Shown: in pieces, positions 12,756-25,303 of the stretch
Layout of the letters: every line of letters begins with the position of its first letter
Numbering within the stretch: the first letter of the stretch is position 1
Source of the DNA: Aquanectria penicillioides
Lineage: Eukaryota > Ascomycota > Sordariomycetes > Hypocreales > Nectriaceae
DNA length: 64,000 bases
Assembly (NCBI GenBank): GCA_003415625.1
Contig: PYIU01000008.1
Span: forward strand, 2,418,001-2,482,000
Direction of reading: 5' to 3'
Notes under the pieces: model-generated
Told to the model about the DNA's origin: nothing
Database searches by the model: none
The model's input: the letters and a program-made list of their open reading frames with translations, nothing else
Translations under genes and position numbers: made by a program

Positions 12756-15450
12756 CTACATATCTGGGCTTGTAACACCAACCGCTCCGCCACTCTCAGA
12801 CCTGGGCTCCAAACCGTGACCAAACATGGTAGAGAACTCGTACATGGTTTGCGGGAACGACTCCAGGTTCAAATCCATACCCGAGAAAATTCCAGCGGAT
12901 TGATTGGCACCAATATCTTGGGTTCCATGCCTTGCGTCCCTGCTCGCCCCTGCAGACGAAGGCGGGATAGGCATCGTTGAGTTTGGTGTCCAGCTTCGCG
13001 AGACGGTATCAGTCTTCCAAAGTGTCTCCCACTTTTTGAACCGAGCGTAGCCAGTCTCTACCGACTCCTCGGAGGGGGTCTCGGCGATATCTAGCCGGTT
13101 AATTGCGCGCTCGAATGCTTCGATTAGGGATACTTCGGACTGCGCTGATTCGCCACCTGCAGCCATGATCTTGATCATGACCATGCCATCCTTCAGTGCT
13201 TGCCGAAGCCGGTCAGTTTTTCCTTGCAGGCACTGGGAGATTATAATTAGTAGGGCTGCACGGCAAGCACTGAATTCAGTGTACGAGGCTCGCGCGAGAC
13301 CTAGGCTATTGTGTAGAATTTTGCATGTGTCGATCACGTCCAGCGCGGCCGTCACGCAGTCTGCTACCAGCACAGCCCTCGGATCCGTCTTCTTTGGGCT
13401 ATTTGACCGTCGTGAAGAAGTAGGCGTCGAGCCTGAGAGACTCGAGTTGCTCTTGGCTACGGGCTTGACGAGGATGAAGGGTCGACCAGCAAACATGCGG
13501 ACCAGGTAGTACTCGAGTCTCATATGCATGGCTGACCGATCGGCGCTGGACTTGAGAGATGGCTCCGGGCATGTGACAGAATCAGGTAGCTCCTCCCACC
13601 ATTTGAGGAGGTCAGTCCTGAGTTCGAGCAATCGGTTCAAGGCTTCAGACTTGGCGTGCGTCTTGAAAGCAGATCTTGAAGTGCCGTTAGACTGGTATCG
13701 CGAAGTAGGACCCTAAAGGGGGAAGTAAGCTTACATCTCTTGAGACATTGAGCCTAAAATGTCATGCAATCGGAGGGTCGCCAACATGGCTGCTGTATGC
13801 GCGGGCGAGGAGGAATACCATAGATCGCTTCGGTCAACGGGCATGTCGACATCAATGTCCCCGTTCGTTACCGACACCGGCCGGCCATGGAAGATGGCGA
13901 CACGTCTCAAAGGTGTCAGCATTTACGGTGAGCTTGTTCTTTTTGTTTAGAATACTGACCTTTCTGTGGTGTAAGCTGTCCACCAAACTCGACTTCTGGT
14001 TTCGCGAACGGCGGGATCCAGTCCCTTGTCGGGCTGTTTTCGATGCATGCCATTTTGGATGGCAAGCTTGACGGCGAGGTTCAGGTAGATATAAGACAAG
14101 CCGGAGGGGTCGAGAGGGAGAGTGTAGATTCCTATGAGTAGACACGCTTGAACGCTCTCCAGAGAGGCGATTGTGATGACATCCGATACTAGTCGGCAGG
14201 CCTGCTGATAGAGCATGACCCCAACAGTATCCTCCGAGAATGGACCCGTGTCTGAAGATTCATGAGGTCGGTCCTCGTCGGCGGGTGAGTCGAGGTAGGC
14301 GTATTGGGTGCCGATGGCCAGAACAATGAATATGATGCATACGGTTCCGACGTCGCGCCGCGTCATTGAAGCCGGGTTGTTGTATGCGATTTCCAGCTTC
14401 TCCAACAGCCAACCCTTCTCAAAGTAGAAGTAGTTTGTTTCGGCATGCCTAAAGAACGATTGGACGAGAAAGTCTGCAATATAGCGAGGAGGGAGGGCAT
14501 ATAGTGACGAGAAAGTTTCGGATGGGGACTGCAGTTCCTCGGCGCGATAATATTCCTTGACCTTGGCCATTCGGCTATCACCCTTGCGAAAATAGTCAGC
14601 AAGGCTGCACAGGTTGTCTGAAAAAAAAAAAAAAAAAGTGACGATATATTACATTTACGCCTGGATCTGGGACGCACTGGTCAATCCATTTTTTAATTCT
14701 CATGGAGAAATTCCAATGCGAAAATTCGCCCGAGTAATCTGTGATTGCCTGGTTAGTCGAGACTTGGCTTTTTAAAAAAAAAAAAGAACACAAAATCCAG
14801 GTTGTGGACGTACGTGTGATATTGTTCTCCAACGGCTTCACGGTGCAGCTCTCTTGCTCTTCACCTAGATAATCTGACCCGTGGGATATGGTTTCCTCCT
14901 CTCGAGACTGCGGGGCCTCGCTGTCAACGGTGTGGACGAGGCCGCGAAGGGATTCCGAGTCCATCTTGATATCTCCTGCATAGTGCGTCAGGAGCCGCTC
15001 CATGTAGCTGATCCGACGGAGCAAGTCCGATGTGACTTGATGCTGCGAGCCTTGCCGCCTGGGGATGCAGTGTCAGGCACCAAAAAAAGACATATACACG
15101 GGCCAAAGGCGGTTTAATTCGGCGTTGGCGATGGCGGACTTTCTACTCACATTTTGGAAATGGTTTGCACTGGCTCGCCATCTCTGTTGACCGGCCCAAG
15201 AAACTCGCATTTCCTGCGCAGCCGGATGCATCTCCGGCAAGGAACACCACCATCACACTTCTCCTTGACTCTGCGGCAGCCATCGCACCTGAGGACACAG
15301 GTTAGCCAAAAAAGATGTCCTATGTGCTGGCTTTTGACGGAGGAGATGGCGGTCCCCGAGGGCGCGTTCTTACGCTCTGATTGCGCGCTTGCGCTCCTGG
15401 AGCGCTATGCGGCGCAGTGCCTGCTTCGAAGCACCGGAGTGAGAATCCAT
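12756..15450 (-). CDS. Zn2Cys6 transcription factor with fungal-specific regulatory domain
   Basis: Nuclear DNA-binding regulator. Seven exons reconstructed: 15450-15374, 15288-15151, 15058-14814, 14738-14678, 14604-13960, 13905-13735 and 13674-12756; the total is exactly 752 codons (751 residues). The zinc cluster at residues 27-53 is C-x2-C-x6-C-x5-C-x2-C-x6-C (CDGC, CDGGVPC, CRRC), preceded by a basic stretch. After it come the family signatures YSGEFSHWNFSMRIK, YYRAEELQSP and FFRHAETNYFYFEKGWL, then the regulatory domain with WWTAYTTERR and FHGRPVSV. Two junctions (exon 4/5 and 6/7) were chosen by frame plus branch sites and are less certain. The gene sits next to an oxidoreductase on the same strand, as pathway-specific regulators often do. 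Its target genes are unknown. Confidence 0.88.
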
Positions 15451-16061
15451 TCTTGAGCGTCCATGAAAGTGTTGCAACGTTGGGGTATTTGCAGTGTGGA
15501 GTTGATGGGGATTCAAATTAGCGAGGATGGGGCGCGGTGGTGGCTTTTGCTGACCCGGCCGTGTGTGTTGCGTCGGCCATCAACGTCAGGTTCGTCGAGT
15601 TGCAAGGTCGGCGCCAGTACTGAGGCCGTTGGCGGCGGTGCTTTATAATTGACTGCCACAGAGGTTGCGGGGAGCGCCTTATCTAGTGCCGATGCAAGTC
15701 TCAACTAAAATGGAGAAGCGGCATGGGATTGCCTTTGGTGCCCCTAAGAAGGACTTATAATACCGGTGGGACTGGTGGCTCGGCCCGGCCAGCTCAGCAA
15801 ACGCTCGCCCAAGTGCAAGAGTACATTGCGAGATTGGAACGTCAGGCTTGCCTCGATGACAACTAGCTTTATCTCTGGTAGCTGTCCAATGATTCTATTG
15901 CGCGTGTACGGATTATACCATGGCACAGTCCAGTGCGACTGGGTAATCTAGTAGTTCGTCCGCTCTCTCACGCCCATGCCCCCCCCTTCCCCACAAAACT
16001 GCCTGCCATGCCATGCCATGCGGCATCTCTAGTCTATGCTTTGAATTTTACAAGGGCCCCA
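15451..16061. other. Intergenic, promoter of the Zn2Cys6 regulator gene
   Basis: About 610 bp between the regulator's start and the oxidoreductase stop. I see GC-rich words and a duplicated CCATG run near 16008-16020 but no gene. Confidence 0.5.
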
Positions 16062-17581
16062 TTACAACTTTGCCTTTACATCACTAGCCCACAGCGGCTG
16101 TAACGATTCTTCCAACATGCTCTTCTTGGACGTTATTCTACCCTTGGACGTCTTGAAGATCCGGGGTAGCCCCGACTCTTCAAACGGGACGCCATCACGG
16201 ACCATGGCCGCGACGCCTTTGCTGGACAGCAGGATCTCGGGCATGCCGTGTCCAGAGAAGCCCGCAATGATGAATTGCCCAGGCTTTTCTGGTACCTCCC
16301 CGAGATGGGGCATGAAATCCGAACTGTAGCCCATGACTGAGAGACTACAATTAGCACGACCAGGCATGGGCACGCGGTGGAAATGGTGTTCGACTTACTG
16401 CCAGTCCAGACTTCCTTGACCTTGGCGCCGCTGGCTTCCCATCCTCGAAAGTGTCGTTGCATGTAACCGTCAAAGTACGATACCGCTTCCTCGACCAGCT
16501 CATCGTCTCGAACGTTGTCAAACCAGCGGTCTTTGTTGTGCCAGAATCGCTGCCTTGCACCGCCCACTACAATGCTCCCGTCCGCGCGCGGGATGAGGTA
16601 GTCGTTGTTGCTGGAATCGAACCTGATGCCATAAGTGTTGACCAGGTGGGGGGTATTGACCCCCTTGGGACTCTCAATGTGACTGCAGATTCCCCGAATG
16701 GGAACGATGCTGCTCAAATACTGGGGCAAGACCTGGGCAGTGTAGCCGTTGGTCGCATAGACGACCTTGGGTGTCTTGATGGACCCGCGGGGAGTTTGAA
16801 CCGTCCACATGCCGTCGCTGCCACGGGTTTCAGATACAGAATCTACAGGCGTGTTGGTTTGGAGGTTCAATCCCTTGCCGAGGAGTTTTTCTACGAGCTG
16901 GTGGACCAGTTTCAAGGGCCATAGGTGAGCAGCAGTGAAGGAAAAACAGCATTGAGCACCTTTTACACCGGAGACCTGCGAGGCGTGTTAGATAATGGGC
17001 TGCGTGGGGGTGACAATGCGATAGGCCGATCAACGTACCCTTTCCGCATCCTTTTGCGGAGTAAAGGAGACATCGCTCAAATTGACGACTCCAGCTTTCA
17101 CAAGCTCTTTGTAGGAAGCCTCTGTTTGCTTCGCATGTTCGGGGTCAAGGTAGACGTCTACCGCCCGCGTGAGATGGAAATCACAGTCGAGCGCTTCAGC
17201 CTCCACAAGCTCCTTTACAGCCCACACATGAGCTGCCTCGAACGCAGCTACCTCCCCCGCCGCCGCAGCACCATATAATCTGGTGTTTTTGGGCACATTG
17301 AAGTAGGCGTCTTTTTTCACGTGTCCTCCATTTCTCCCCGAAGCGCCTGAGCACAGCGTCCTGGCCTCCAGGAGGACAATGGATGGAGGGTTGGGGTTGT
17401 CCTTGAGAATGTGGTAAGCCGTGGCCACCCCAGCAAATCCAGCGCCAATGATGACAATGTCGGATGTTGAAGGCAATTCCGCAGTGCTGCGATGGTCATC
17501 GAGCTCACGCGGGACCTGCGTCCAAAACGAGGGCACGGGGTTGGGAACTGGCGCGCGGTTTTGGGGCTTGGGCTTGGACAT
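16062..17581 (-). CDS. FAD-dependent oxidoreductase, DAO family (amino acid/amine oxidase-like)
   Basis: Flavoenzyme of the D-amino-acid-oxidase/sarcosine-oxidase/gamma-glutamylputrescine-oxidase superfamily, which oxidises C-N bonds of amino acids or amines. Three exons: 17581-17039, 16975-16399 and 16336-16062; introns of 63 and 62 nt with clean splice sites; exactly 465 codons (464 residues). The FAD-binding dinucleotide fold is at residues 43-55 (IIGAGFAGVATAY), followed by the SGASGRNGG flavin-contact motif typical of this group. The C-terminal half carries VMGYSSDFMPHLG-type residues (the M supplied across the junction) and GFSGHGMPEILLSSKG, the usual closing FAD loop. The start at 17581 was chosen because the preceding in-frame sequence is unlike protein and the N-terminus FWTQVPRELDDHRS is conserved in fungal homologs. 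The true substrate cannot be named. It lies just downstream of the regulator gene on the same strand. Confidence 0.9.
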
Positions 17582-18523
17582 GGTGCTGACTGCTTGCCTA
17601 TGTCGATCGAGGTCGAGGGATCCTGATACGCTTTGACCAACAACAACGGTATGGGAATCTTCAAAATTAGGCGACGCGAAGGCGAGTCTGATGCCACTCT
17701 GATGCTCAACTACCCCAAGGCCGCGGGTCATATATCTCGCCCTCTGGGGATTGTTCTATTCTACGTGGAGGCGCTTAGATAAGAAGGTCTGATCAGGCCA
17801 TTAGGGGACCCGCTAACTCTGGTGGTTGAACCAGCCGGCGGACGGTGATACGGCTGGCTTGACGATGACAGATATTCATGGTTCATGGTTCAAGGAAGAT
17901 GGACGAGTCTAGACGAGCCGGATTGGCGTGACCGCAAGCGAACTAAGACGAGAGATACCCCGCAGCCTTGTCGCACTTGGAAGAATGGAGACATGCCACC
18001 GGCGGGTCATATCTCACCGAAACCGGTAACTGGGCGAGAGATGCCGGTGCAGGTGGTGGTGCTGATCGGGCGCTAGAATTAGGCCCGATTTCGCTGCCAC
18101 CAGTTGGGGGACGTGGCGAGGCCCCAACGATTCGCGCAGCATTTACGCACGAGTCGTAACATTGCTTCTGGGGAAGGGGGGGGGTTTCGGATGTGATTCT
18201 CCAGGCCATCATCTCCAGCGTATTTTTGAGAGGCGGGGAAAGGAAAGGAAAGGTTGAATCCATGCCAAGGTGTTCTCGCAAGCCCACAACACTACCACAC
18301 CCACAGCTGCCATTGCTGCTGCACTAAGACGAGCAGAGCGAAGTTGCTTGCGCCTTGCAATTTCGTCATGGGAGGCACTTATCCACACGCAACTTGGTGC
18401 CATCTCAAATGCCGTATTTATTTGTTTTGAATTCCAATAGAATATTGATCCAATAGTACAATTTCATTTATTAATCATGGATCTTTAATTTTATATTTTA
18501 CTTTTTAAACACTGTGATTTGAT
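17582..18523. other. Intergenic, no gene recognised
   Basis: About 940 bp holding the oxidoreductase promoter on one side and the 3' flank of the dehalogenase gene on the other. A short AT-rich patch is at 18415-18515. No open frame shows a motif. Confidence 0.5.
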
Positions 18524-19346
18524 TTACGCCGAGTCGCTTTTCGACTCGGCTTCTTTGGATGCAGTCACGATTCTGCGTGCCATCTCAGGGAACGAGTCGG
18601 CCATCACGTCCATGGTACCGAAAAGATCGATACAAGGCTCCTTCTCCCAGACGGTGCAATAAGCGCCCTTGAACCTGTAGTCGATTGATCATCCATGGTC
18701 AGCGATGCGTCGTCCTCAATTGGAATTCACAAGTGTTGGCAAAGACTTACCCCGTCGACTTGGCCGCTGACACATCCCACATGTGCGCGGCGGCAAACCA
18801 GGCCTCCTCGCCCGCGAAGCGCGTCAGGAGCGGCTGATACGACTCTGGGGCAGGCTTGCCGATGTCGAGAGAGTCGCATGACATGAAGTTCTCTGCCGGC
18901 ATGTCGATGTTGTTGCGGGTAAAGTAGCCGCTCACGCGGTTCACATCGCCCGCGGTGAAGGCCCAGCAGGTGAAGCCCGCATTGCGGAGGATCTCGAAGC
19001 ACTCGGCGACACCAGGCCGAGCGTCTAGCTGCATGAACTGGTCAAGGATGTATGCCAGATCTTCGTCGGTGGCAAACTCGCGCGGCTCCTCGATGCCGGC
19101 CATCCACAGCATGCGGTAGAACAGGCTCTTGAAGACGTCGTAGAAGCGGATGTATCTTCCAGAGATGCTCAGGTAAGTGTACTCGCGCTCGGCGGCCTCG
19201 AACCAAGTGTAGCCCAGCAGCTTGGGCTTGATGCACTCGGCGCGCAGACGGTCACCGAGACGGGTATCTAGAGCCTGGAAGATGGCGTCGTATGAGACGC
19301 AGGTGCCGACGACGTCGAAGACGACATGCTTCTTGGGGGCAGACAT
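18524..19346 (-). CDS. Haloacid dehalogenase-like hydrolase, type II (L-2-haloacid dehalogenase-like)
   Basis: HAD-superfamily hydrolase; the nearest named group removes halide from L-2-haloacids, but most fungal members have no proven substrate. Two exons: 19346-18751 and 18674-18524; the intron is 76 nt (GTAAGT, CTGAC branch, ACAG); exactly 249 codons (248 residues). Motif I is FDVVGTC with nucleophile Asp11. Motif II is the TAG of WAFTAGD. The motif III lysine is in DIGKPAPESY and motif IV is in HMWDVSAAKSTGFKG. Length and motif spacing fit the type II dehalogenase family. The gene is third in a run of minus-strand genes with the regulator and flavoenzyme and may act on the same pathway, which is inference. 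Confidence 0.9.
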
Positions 19347-22300
19347 GGTTCTAGATGGCCTAGGATGTATGTATCTACGCCAAGTTTGGAAGAAATATTA
19401 AGTGTGAGTGGGAATAGAGCTTGAAGAGGGGTATGGGAAAGCGAGCGTTGCAATGGAATTATTGCTTCCTGGTGTAAGTTTTCTTTCTTTATACACTTGG
19501 GTCGAATGCAGACACGAAGCGACGTCAAAGCGGGAGACGTACAGGGAGTCATGAGTGCCAATGGGCACAGCTTCCGATTTCCCCGCTTTGTGCCAGGCCT
19601 CGATAAGGAGTGGAGGAGTCATGGCAATTGGCGCTGTATCTTTTTAGTGCTAGATATTGTATGTGTATGTGGGCGTGTCGCTGATAACGACGGCCGGCGG
19701 CAGCGCGTGGAGGAGCCGTGTCGGCGGTACAGCTTGCCGCTTTGACGGGCATGCTCCCCCCGGCCCGGGGCCACGGGGACAGGGGAAATCGCTAGATGGA
19801 ACCGGTGCGAGCGACGTTGAAGGAGAATTAACACCGGGAAATTGACTATTGATGCCATCACTATTAAACAAAACCGGTAGATTGGTCGACAGATCCGCGG
19901 ATCTGGCACAGCTCAAGAGTGGGACGCAATGACCTGGCTGTCACTGGCCCGGTTACTCAGTAGTAAATAGATTCGCACATCGCTTTTAGTAACACTAATA
20001 TTTTACTTAAAATCTAAAGAATGCTCTAGTAAAAAAGATAAATAAATGAAGATTTTATATTTATTTATTTACTTATCTTGTACTGACTTGGTGGCGACAA
20101 GATAAGGTCTAAATAAGATTGTAATAATACATGATGAGTTTTTATTTATTTGTCTATTTATTTAAATTATACTATTCTATACAGTTAGTCAATAAACCGT
20201 AAGAACATACGACCTATTGTAGCACAAGGGCGAATGGCCAATGCCATCGCCATTGCCTTATCGCAACGAACAGAGAAACATCACTGGCTGGGTTACCATG
20301 ATAAATGACCCAAGCAGTGCTGGCTTCGACACACTACCACGGGTCGGATTCGAGATTCGACCTTCTTCATGACCAATATCATCTAAAAACAAAACACTAG
20401 CAACGCCGAAAACGCTAGGACTAAGCCCTACTGGCCTATCTCAACTGACTACTGCTCCTCCACATCTCCCGGTGCGCCTAGCAGGGCCGCATCGACCCCA
20501 GGCTGACGGGGCCTCCCACCGGCGGTGCTCCCTCCCCTTCCTTGTTCGAGGTCTTGAACGCTGTTGAACATCGGTGTCAGTATTCCAGTTACGACAAAGG
20601 ATGGTGATGGAGCCTACCTTCTTTGGGGTGCGGAAGGAGGCCGCAGGGGGTGAATGGAAGAAACCGCTTTGCTACATATTTCATGGGGTTTTTGGGATCC
20701 CCCCTCTTCTCAGAAGAATCCTAGCTAGAAAGAACACAATACAACCTTGCAAATCGAACCTCTTTTTGTGATGGGAACGGAAGCTCAACTTACGAATTGT
20801 TAGGGAGAGGGGAGGCATGCCGGGTGAGGCTGAGGACACCCGGGTTCACGGTCGCCTGGGTATCGGCGGGCTCCACTGAGTGCCCCGGAGGAGGTGGCGG
20901 AGCAGTGGCCGGCCCGCTGGTTCGGACACAGCGAGTGGTGATGGTAATTAATTTTTTGCTATCAAGATGTTAGTGAATCATGGCAGACGAAGAGTTGGGG
21001 GTTGAGGATGTATTCATGTTTGTGGTACCCTTGAAGAAGAAGAAGAGAAAGAATGAAAAGAGACCGCGCAAAATTTGGAGGAAAATAGCCATCGTACTGG
21101 GGACTAATTTAATACTAGAAGGGACCGATGGGTAGCGTTACGGGATATATTTCATCGTGCAGGTGCGTAGGGCAAACCGTCGCAATTCATCCAGATTCCT
21201 TTGCGGCCGATGGCAACTATAGGATGGATGAAAGGGTAGAAGAGGAAAAGTTAATTTCGCCACATGTGAAAGTCTGGGACATGTCCGAGTTTAAACAGGA
21301 GAGATGAATATATATCGTTGCGTGTTCGTGGCGACGTAGTTCTGGTGCTGACCTTGGCATTTTCGCATGAAGTTTAAGAAGTTCGCCTCTGGTTTCTCAC
21401 ACCTCCTCGGGCAGCACTCGGTTATTCGAGAAAGCGTAATGCGAGCAATGCACAACATCACAATGAGTTCTTTGGGAAAGCATCAAACACTGTATTTGTC
21501 ACGGGCACCGCCATGCCCTGCTCCCCCAGCAGGATCAGGGCGCAGCGAGGGGATACACACCGATGCAGGCCGGCATGGAACTGATCCCCCCACCTCCTTA
21601 CGCCGAGTCCCGCCTTATAGAGAGAAAATTAATTCATTAAGATCGATGAAGCAATGTTTCGCGGTGGCTGGATACGATTGACCATGCTGAAAAGCAAAAA
21701 AACCACTTCATTCCTGCCGACGCTGCCTCTGAAGGATTTAATCGGGAACGATGTACTATAGCAAGCGGACCTGGAGATAAGGGTCAAGTCTTTGCCGAGA
21801 CTCATGAGGGAGGGATTATATTGCTCTGGGAGAATGTGCTGCCCGCAAGCAGCTACTTCACGACAGGGCGGGGACTTGGCCCTTGGGCGAGAAGCGTAGG
21901 CTGGACCTACCTCCGCCGGTACAAAGTCTAGGATCTTGGCGAGGACCCTCAGTGGCAGGGCGAATTTGTGGTGTATGCTCGGAGAATCGAAGAGCTTTCT
22001 CGCTTCAGAGTGAGCGAGCTCCCAGTCGACAGCATTCTGTGCGGCACTGCAAATGGCGGGAGGAATTTGCATGCGTACAACTTCAATATCATGCAGGGCG
22101 ACCAAAATTTCAACGCCATCTATGACGACATGCCACTGGAAGGATGGTGACCATGGCCAAAGAAGAACAACGCTGGGGAACCTGAGGTGACGAAGTCGTG
22201 ATAGGCACGAGATATTCACATGCAAGCAGTTAGTAAGCTACAGTGCGGTACAGCACAAATTAGTTTCTATTCCCTAGAACAGCTAGAAATGCATCTTCCA

Positions 22301-23624
22301 GGCACATGCAGCACCGTGCAGCGCAATGTAAGGGCGATAAACCGCAGGCCCACCCTTGTGTTTGTGGGAGCTGATCCTGATTGACCTACCAGCAACCCAA
22401 TGCAGTTGGTCGCTGAGCCACAAAAGAGAACTGCTGCATGAAGAAGCGAGCTGGCACAGGAACGTTATGCGTCTTAGGTGAGCCCGGACCACAGACCAAC
22501 CATATATATACAACTAGAATCACAATAAACCATGGGGGACCCCGTCAGCTCTGATATAGCCATGGTGAGACGTGGTACCCTGGTAATCTGGTCGTTGAAA
22601 TAGAGGACGTTACCCCCCTTTGTGGTATTTTCTCCTGTCGTCTTGCCTCTGTGGTTGTAAATTTGAAATCATCGTTCATATACATGGCAACCCAATGATT
22701 TGCGTTTGTAACTGATTGCCCAGCACTCGACGCCGCTATCTTGTTAAGAAGCTGGTGCAAACACGTCTGGTCGTATCAGGAGTAGTGATAGGTTACTAGT
22801 TGGGAAAACTTGGTTTGGTCAAAGATTGGCCTAGCGATATCAATTCTCGCGACTGAAATTTAGACCTGGCTAGCTGAACTTCCGCGGTCGCTTATCACCC
22901 AGGTCTGTGACCATCACCAGTCGTCAGACGACGGGCGTTGCTGACATTTACCGGTGGCGAGAGCGACGCTAGGCGCGAGACTGACAAGATTCCGGTGGTG
23001 TTTTTCTGGTATCCGGAGCATCTTCTTCACCTGACGCTTATCTTTGACCAACGGTGAGGGTCGTGATACTCGCCATGTTGGGTTGCATCCAAGCCGGTGG
23101 GAACTCGGTGTGACGACCCGTGTGAACCTGGCAACCCGTCAAACCGCTAGGCGGCTCTGCCCTACGATATGCCGGTCAGGGGGGGTTCGCGACCGGCCCG
23201 GTGGCGCAGGAGCTTAACTATACCGGTGCTACGCTTGGCCACATTATCGGTGAAGGTGTCCAAGTAGCGGGGAGGACCATGTCATGCAGCGATTAAACGC
23301 GGGGAAAAAGGGTGGTGTTGCAAGGAACGACGGGACCCACACGGTTGGTCTGATCAAAACCATACTAGTCGACGGGGTAGACGACCAGATAAGGACATAG
23401 ATACTGGCACTCGAGCATTGTTCCAGGCTAAGAAACCTTGCAAAAGATAAGACGCCCAGGTAATTCGAAAGTATAATAAGAAGCTGATCTTCCTCGCCTT
23501 CAATTTTGCCCTCCATGAGATCACCAGTCGCCTCTGATTCGTGAATAGTTTCGCCAAGGCAGCAAACCATCAACTGTAACCAGAGCTGGATTTCAGACAC
23601 CCACATCTCTGACTCTTGGGAACC
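19347..23624. other. Long intergenic region, 4.3 kb, no gene recognised
   Basis: Divergent spacer between the dehalogenase and MFS genes. It holds an AT-rich island near 19975-20215 and otherwise unremarkable sequence. Open frames of up to 198 codons (21629-22225, minus) have no motif and no exon structure. CCGGT and CGG/CCG words are frequent near 23080-23230, upstream of the MFS gene, as expected for zinc-cluster regulator targets but not diagnostic. Confidence 0.45.
19975..20215. repeat. AT-rich island with a stem-loop
   Basis: About 240 bp of sharply AT-rich DNA in an otherwise balanced region. It contains the inverted pair ACTTATCTTGT (20071-20081) and ACAAGATAAG (20097-20106) with a 15-nt loop, and repeated ATTTATTT words. 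It may be a mutated fragment of a transposable element. Confidence 0.4.
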
Positions 23625-25303
23625 ATGGCCGACCTCAAGCCCGTTGAGACGGACAAGAAGTCCACAGACATGGCCGAGGGCACCATCAAGAACCTCAATG
23701 TCTCAGCCCATGATCTGGAGCTCGAGCAGGCTCTTGCCAGCTACGTCCCTGGCACCGACGCCGAGAAGCGTCTCGTGCGCAAGATTGACTTGATCATGCT
23801 CCCGGCGTTATGGTTCATGTACATTTTGGCCTACATCGACCGACAAAATATTGTGGGTATATCTTGGTGTTCGATAGGATATTGAGCTAATTCGTACAAT
23901 AGGGAAATGCAAAGGTTGCAGGCATGGATGTTGATCTCAAGTTGACTGACGACCGTGAGTGAAATCAAGAGCCGAGTCCCAACCGCGAAAATTGAAAGAA
24001 GCTAATGACTTTGGATTTCAAGAATATGCTATGCTGCTTTCCATCTTCTTCATTGGCTACCTCATCTGCGAAGTCCCGTCCAACATGATTTTGACTCGAT
24101 CGAAACCATCCTGGTACCTCCCCGGCCTCATGATTGTCTGGGGAACCATTGGCGCTCTCATGTCCATCGTGCACAACTACCAGGGAATGCTGGCCTTGCG
24201 ATTCTTCCTCGGTGCCATCGAGGCCGGTTTCTTCCCTGGCGTGCTTTACCTGATGACCTGCTGGTACAAGAAGGCTGAAGTTGGTGAGTTGTCTCTGCCA
24301 CCCGTATTTTCTCGACTATGCTAATACACATCAAATAGGCAAGCGATTCTCCATCTTCTACACTGCGTCTGTCTGCTCTGGCGCCGTCAGTGGCTTGCTC
24401 GCAGGGGCCATCACCGGAAACATGGAAGGTGTCAGAGGCATCCGTGGATGGCGTTGGCTGTACTTAATCGAGGGATGCTCCACCATTTTCATGGCCATCG
24501 TCCTCAAGTTCGTTATCCTCGACTTCCCCGAGAACTCGACCCGCCTCAAGCTGGAGGAGCGCCAACTTGCTGTCGTGCGCATGCTTCACGACCGCGGAAC
24601 CAGCGTCACTCGAAATGGCATGAAGCTCACCCCCTGGCAAGCTTTCAAGGCAGCAGTGTCTGATCCCAGAACCTACCTCTTCGTTGTTCTCTTCGTCATG
24701 GATCTCGGATCGTGCACCATTTCCTACTTCATCCCCACCATTGTCAAGTCTATGGGATACACCTCTGTCCACGCGCAGTACATGACTATCCCCATTTGGA
24801 TGGTCGGAGCCGTCTTCCTGGTTGTCCTGTCCTGGACTGCTGATCGAACAGGCGACCGCAGATGGCACGTCACCGGATGCCTGTGCCTCAGCTTCGTTTG
24901 CACCATCGTCTGCATTGCAGTCAGCAATGCAAAGGTCCAGTACGTCATGTTGTGCTTCTACATTGCTGGGTTGTACACGGCTCTGCCACTAATCCTGAAT
25001 TGGACCTCGGAAGTCATTTCCCTCCCTGCCGAGAAGCGAGCCGTCGTCATGGCCCTGGTCAACTCAGTCGGTAACCTTTCTGCCGTATACGGTAGCCGTC
25101 TTTGGCCCGCCGCTGATGGACCCAATTTCATCAAGGGCTTTGCTACTACTGGTTCATTCACCGGTTTTGGAACCCTGCTGGCCGCCCTTATCCCAATCAT
25201 CCTCAAGTATCTGCCCAAGGAGGGCCAGACCAAGGCTGAGCTGGAGATCCTGGCCTGTGAGGAGGAATATACAGAGAACACTGAAATAAGAGGAACTGTC
25301 TAA
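23625..25303 (+). CDS. MFS transporter, allantoate/nicotinate permease type (Dal5/TNA1, anion:cation symporter)
   Basis: Proton-coupled uptake permease in the plasma membrane; relatives carry allantoate, nicotinate, pantothenate, biotin precursors or small organic anions. Four exons: 23625-23852, 23903-23954, 24023-24283 and 24339-25303; introns of 50, 68 and 55 nt; exactly 502 codons (501 residues). The opening KIDLIMLPALWFMYILAYIDR motif region, IGNAKVAGM, YLICEVPSNM, the GAIEAGFFPGVLYLM segment and RFSIFYTASV are classic for this group. About twelve hydrophobic segments can be counted. The N-terminal 45 residues are polar and cytoplasmic. The start at 23625 has AACC before the ATG, a good fungal context. 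It is the only plus-strand gene of the 10-25 kb group. The substrate is not predictable, but a nitrogenous or carboxylated compound is likely. Confidence 0.93.

Noticed and set aside
21629..22225. 198-codon minus-strand frame
   Set aside because: No domain, no signal peptide, no homolog-like pattern, and isolated in a gene-poor region.
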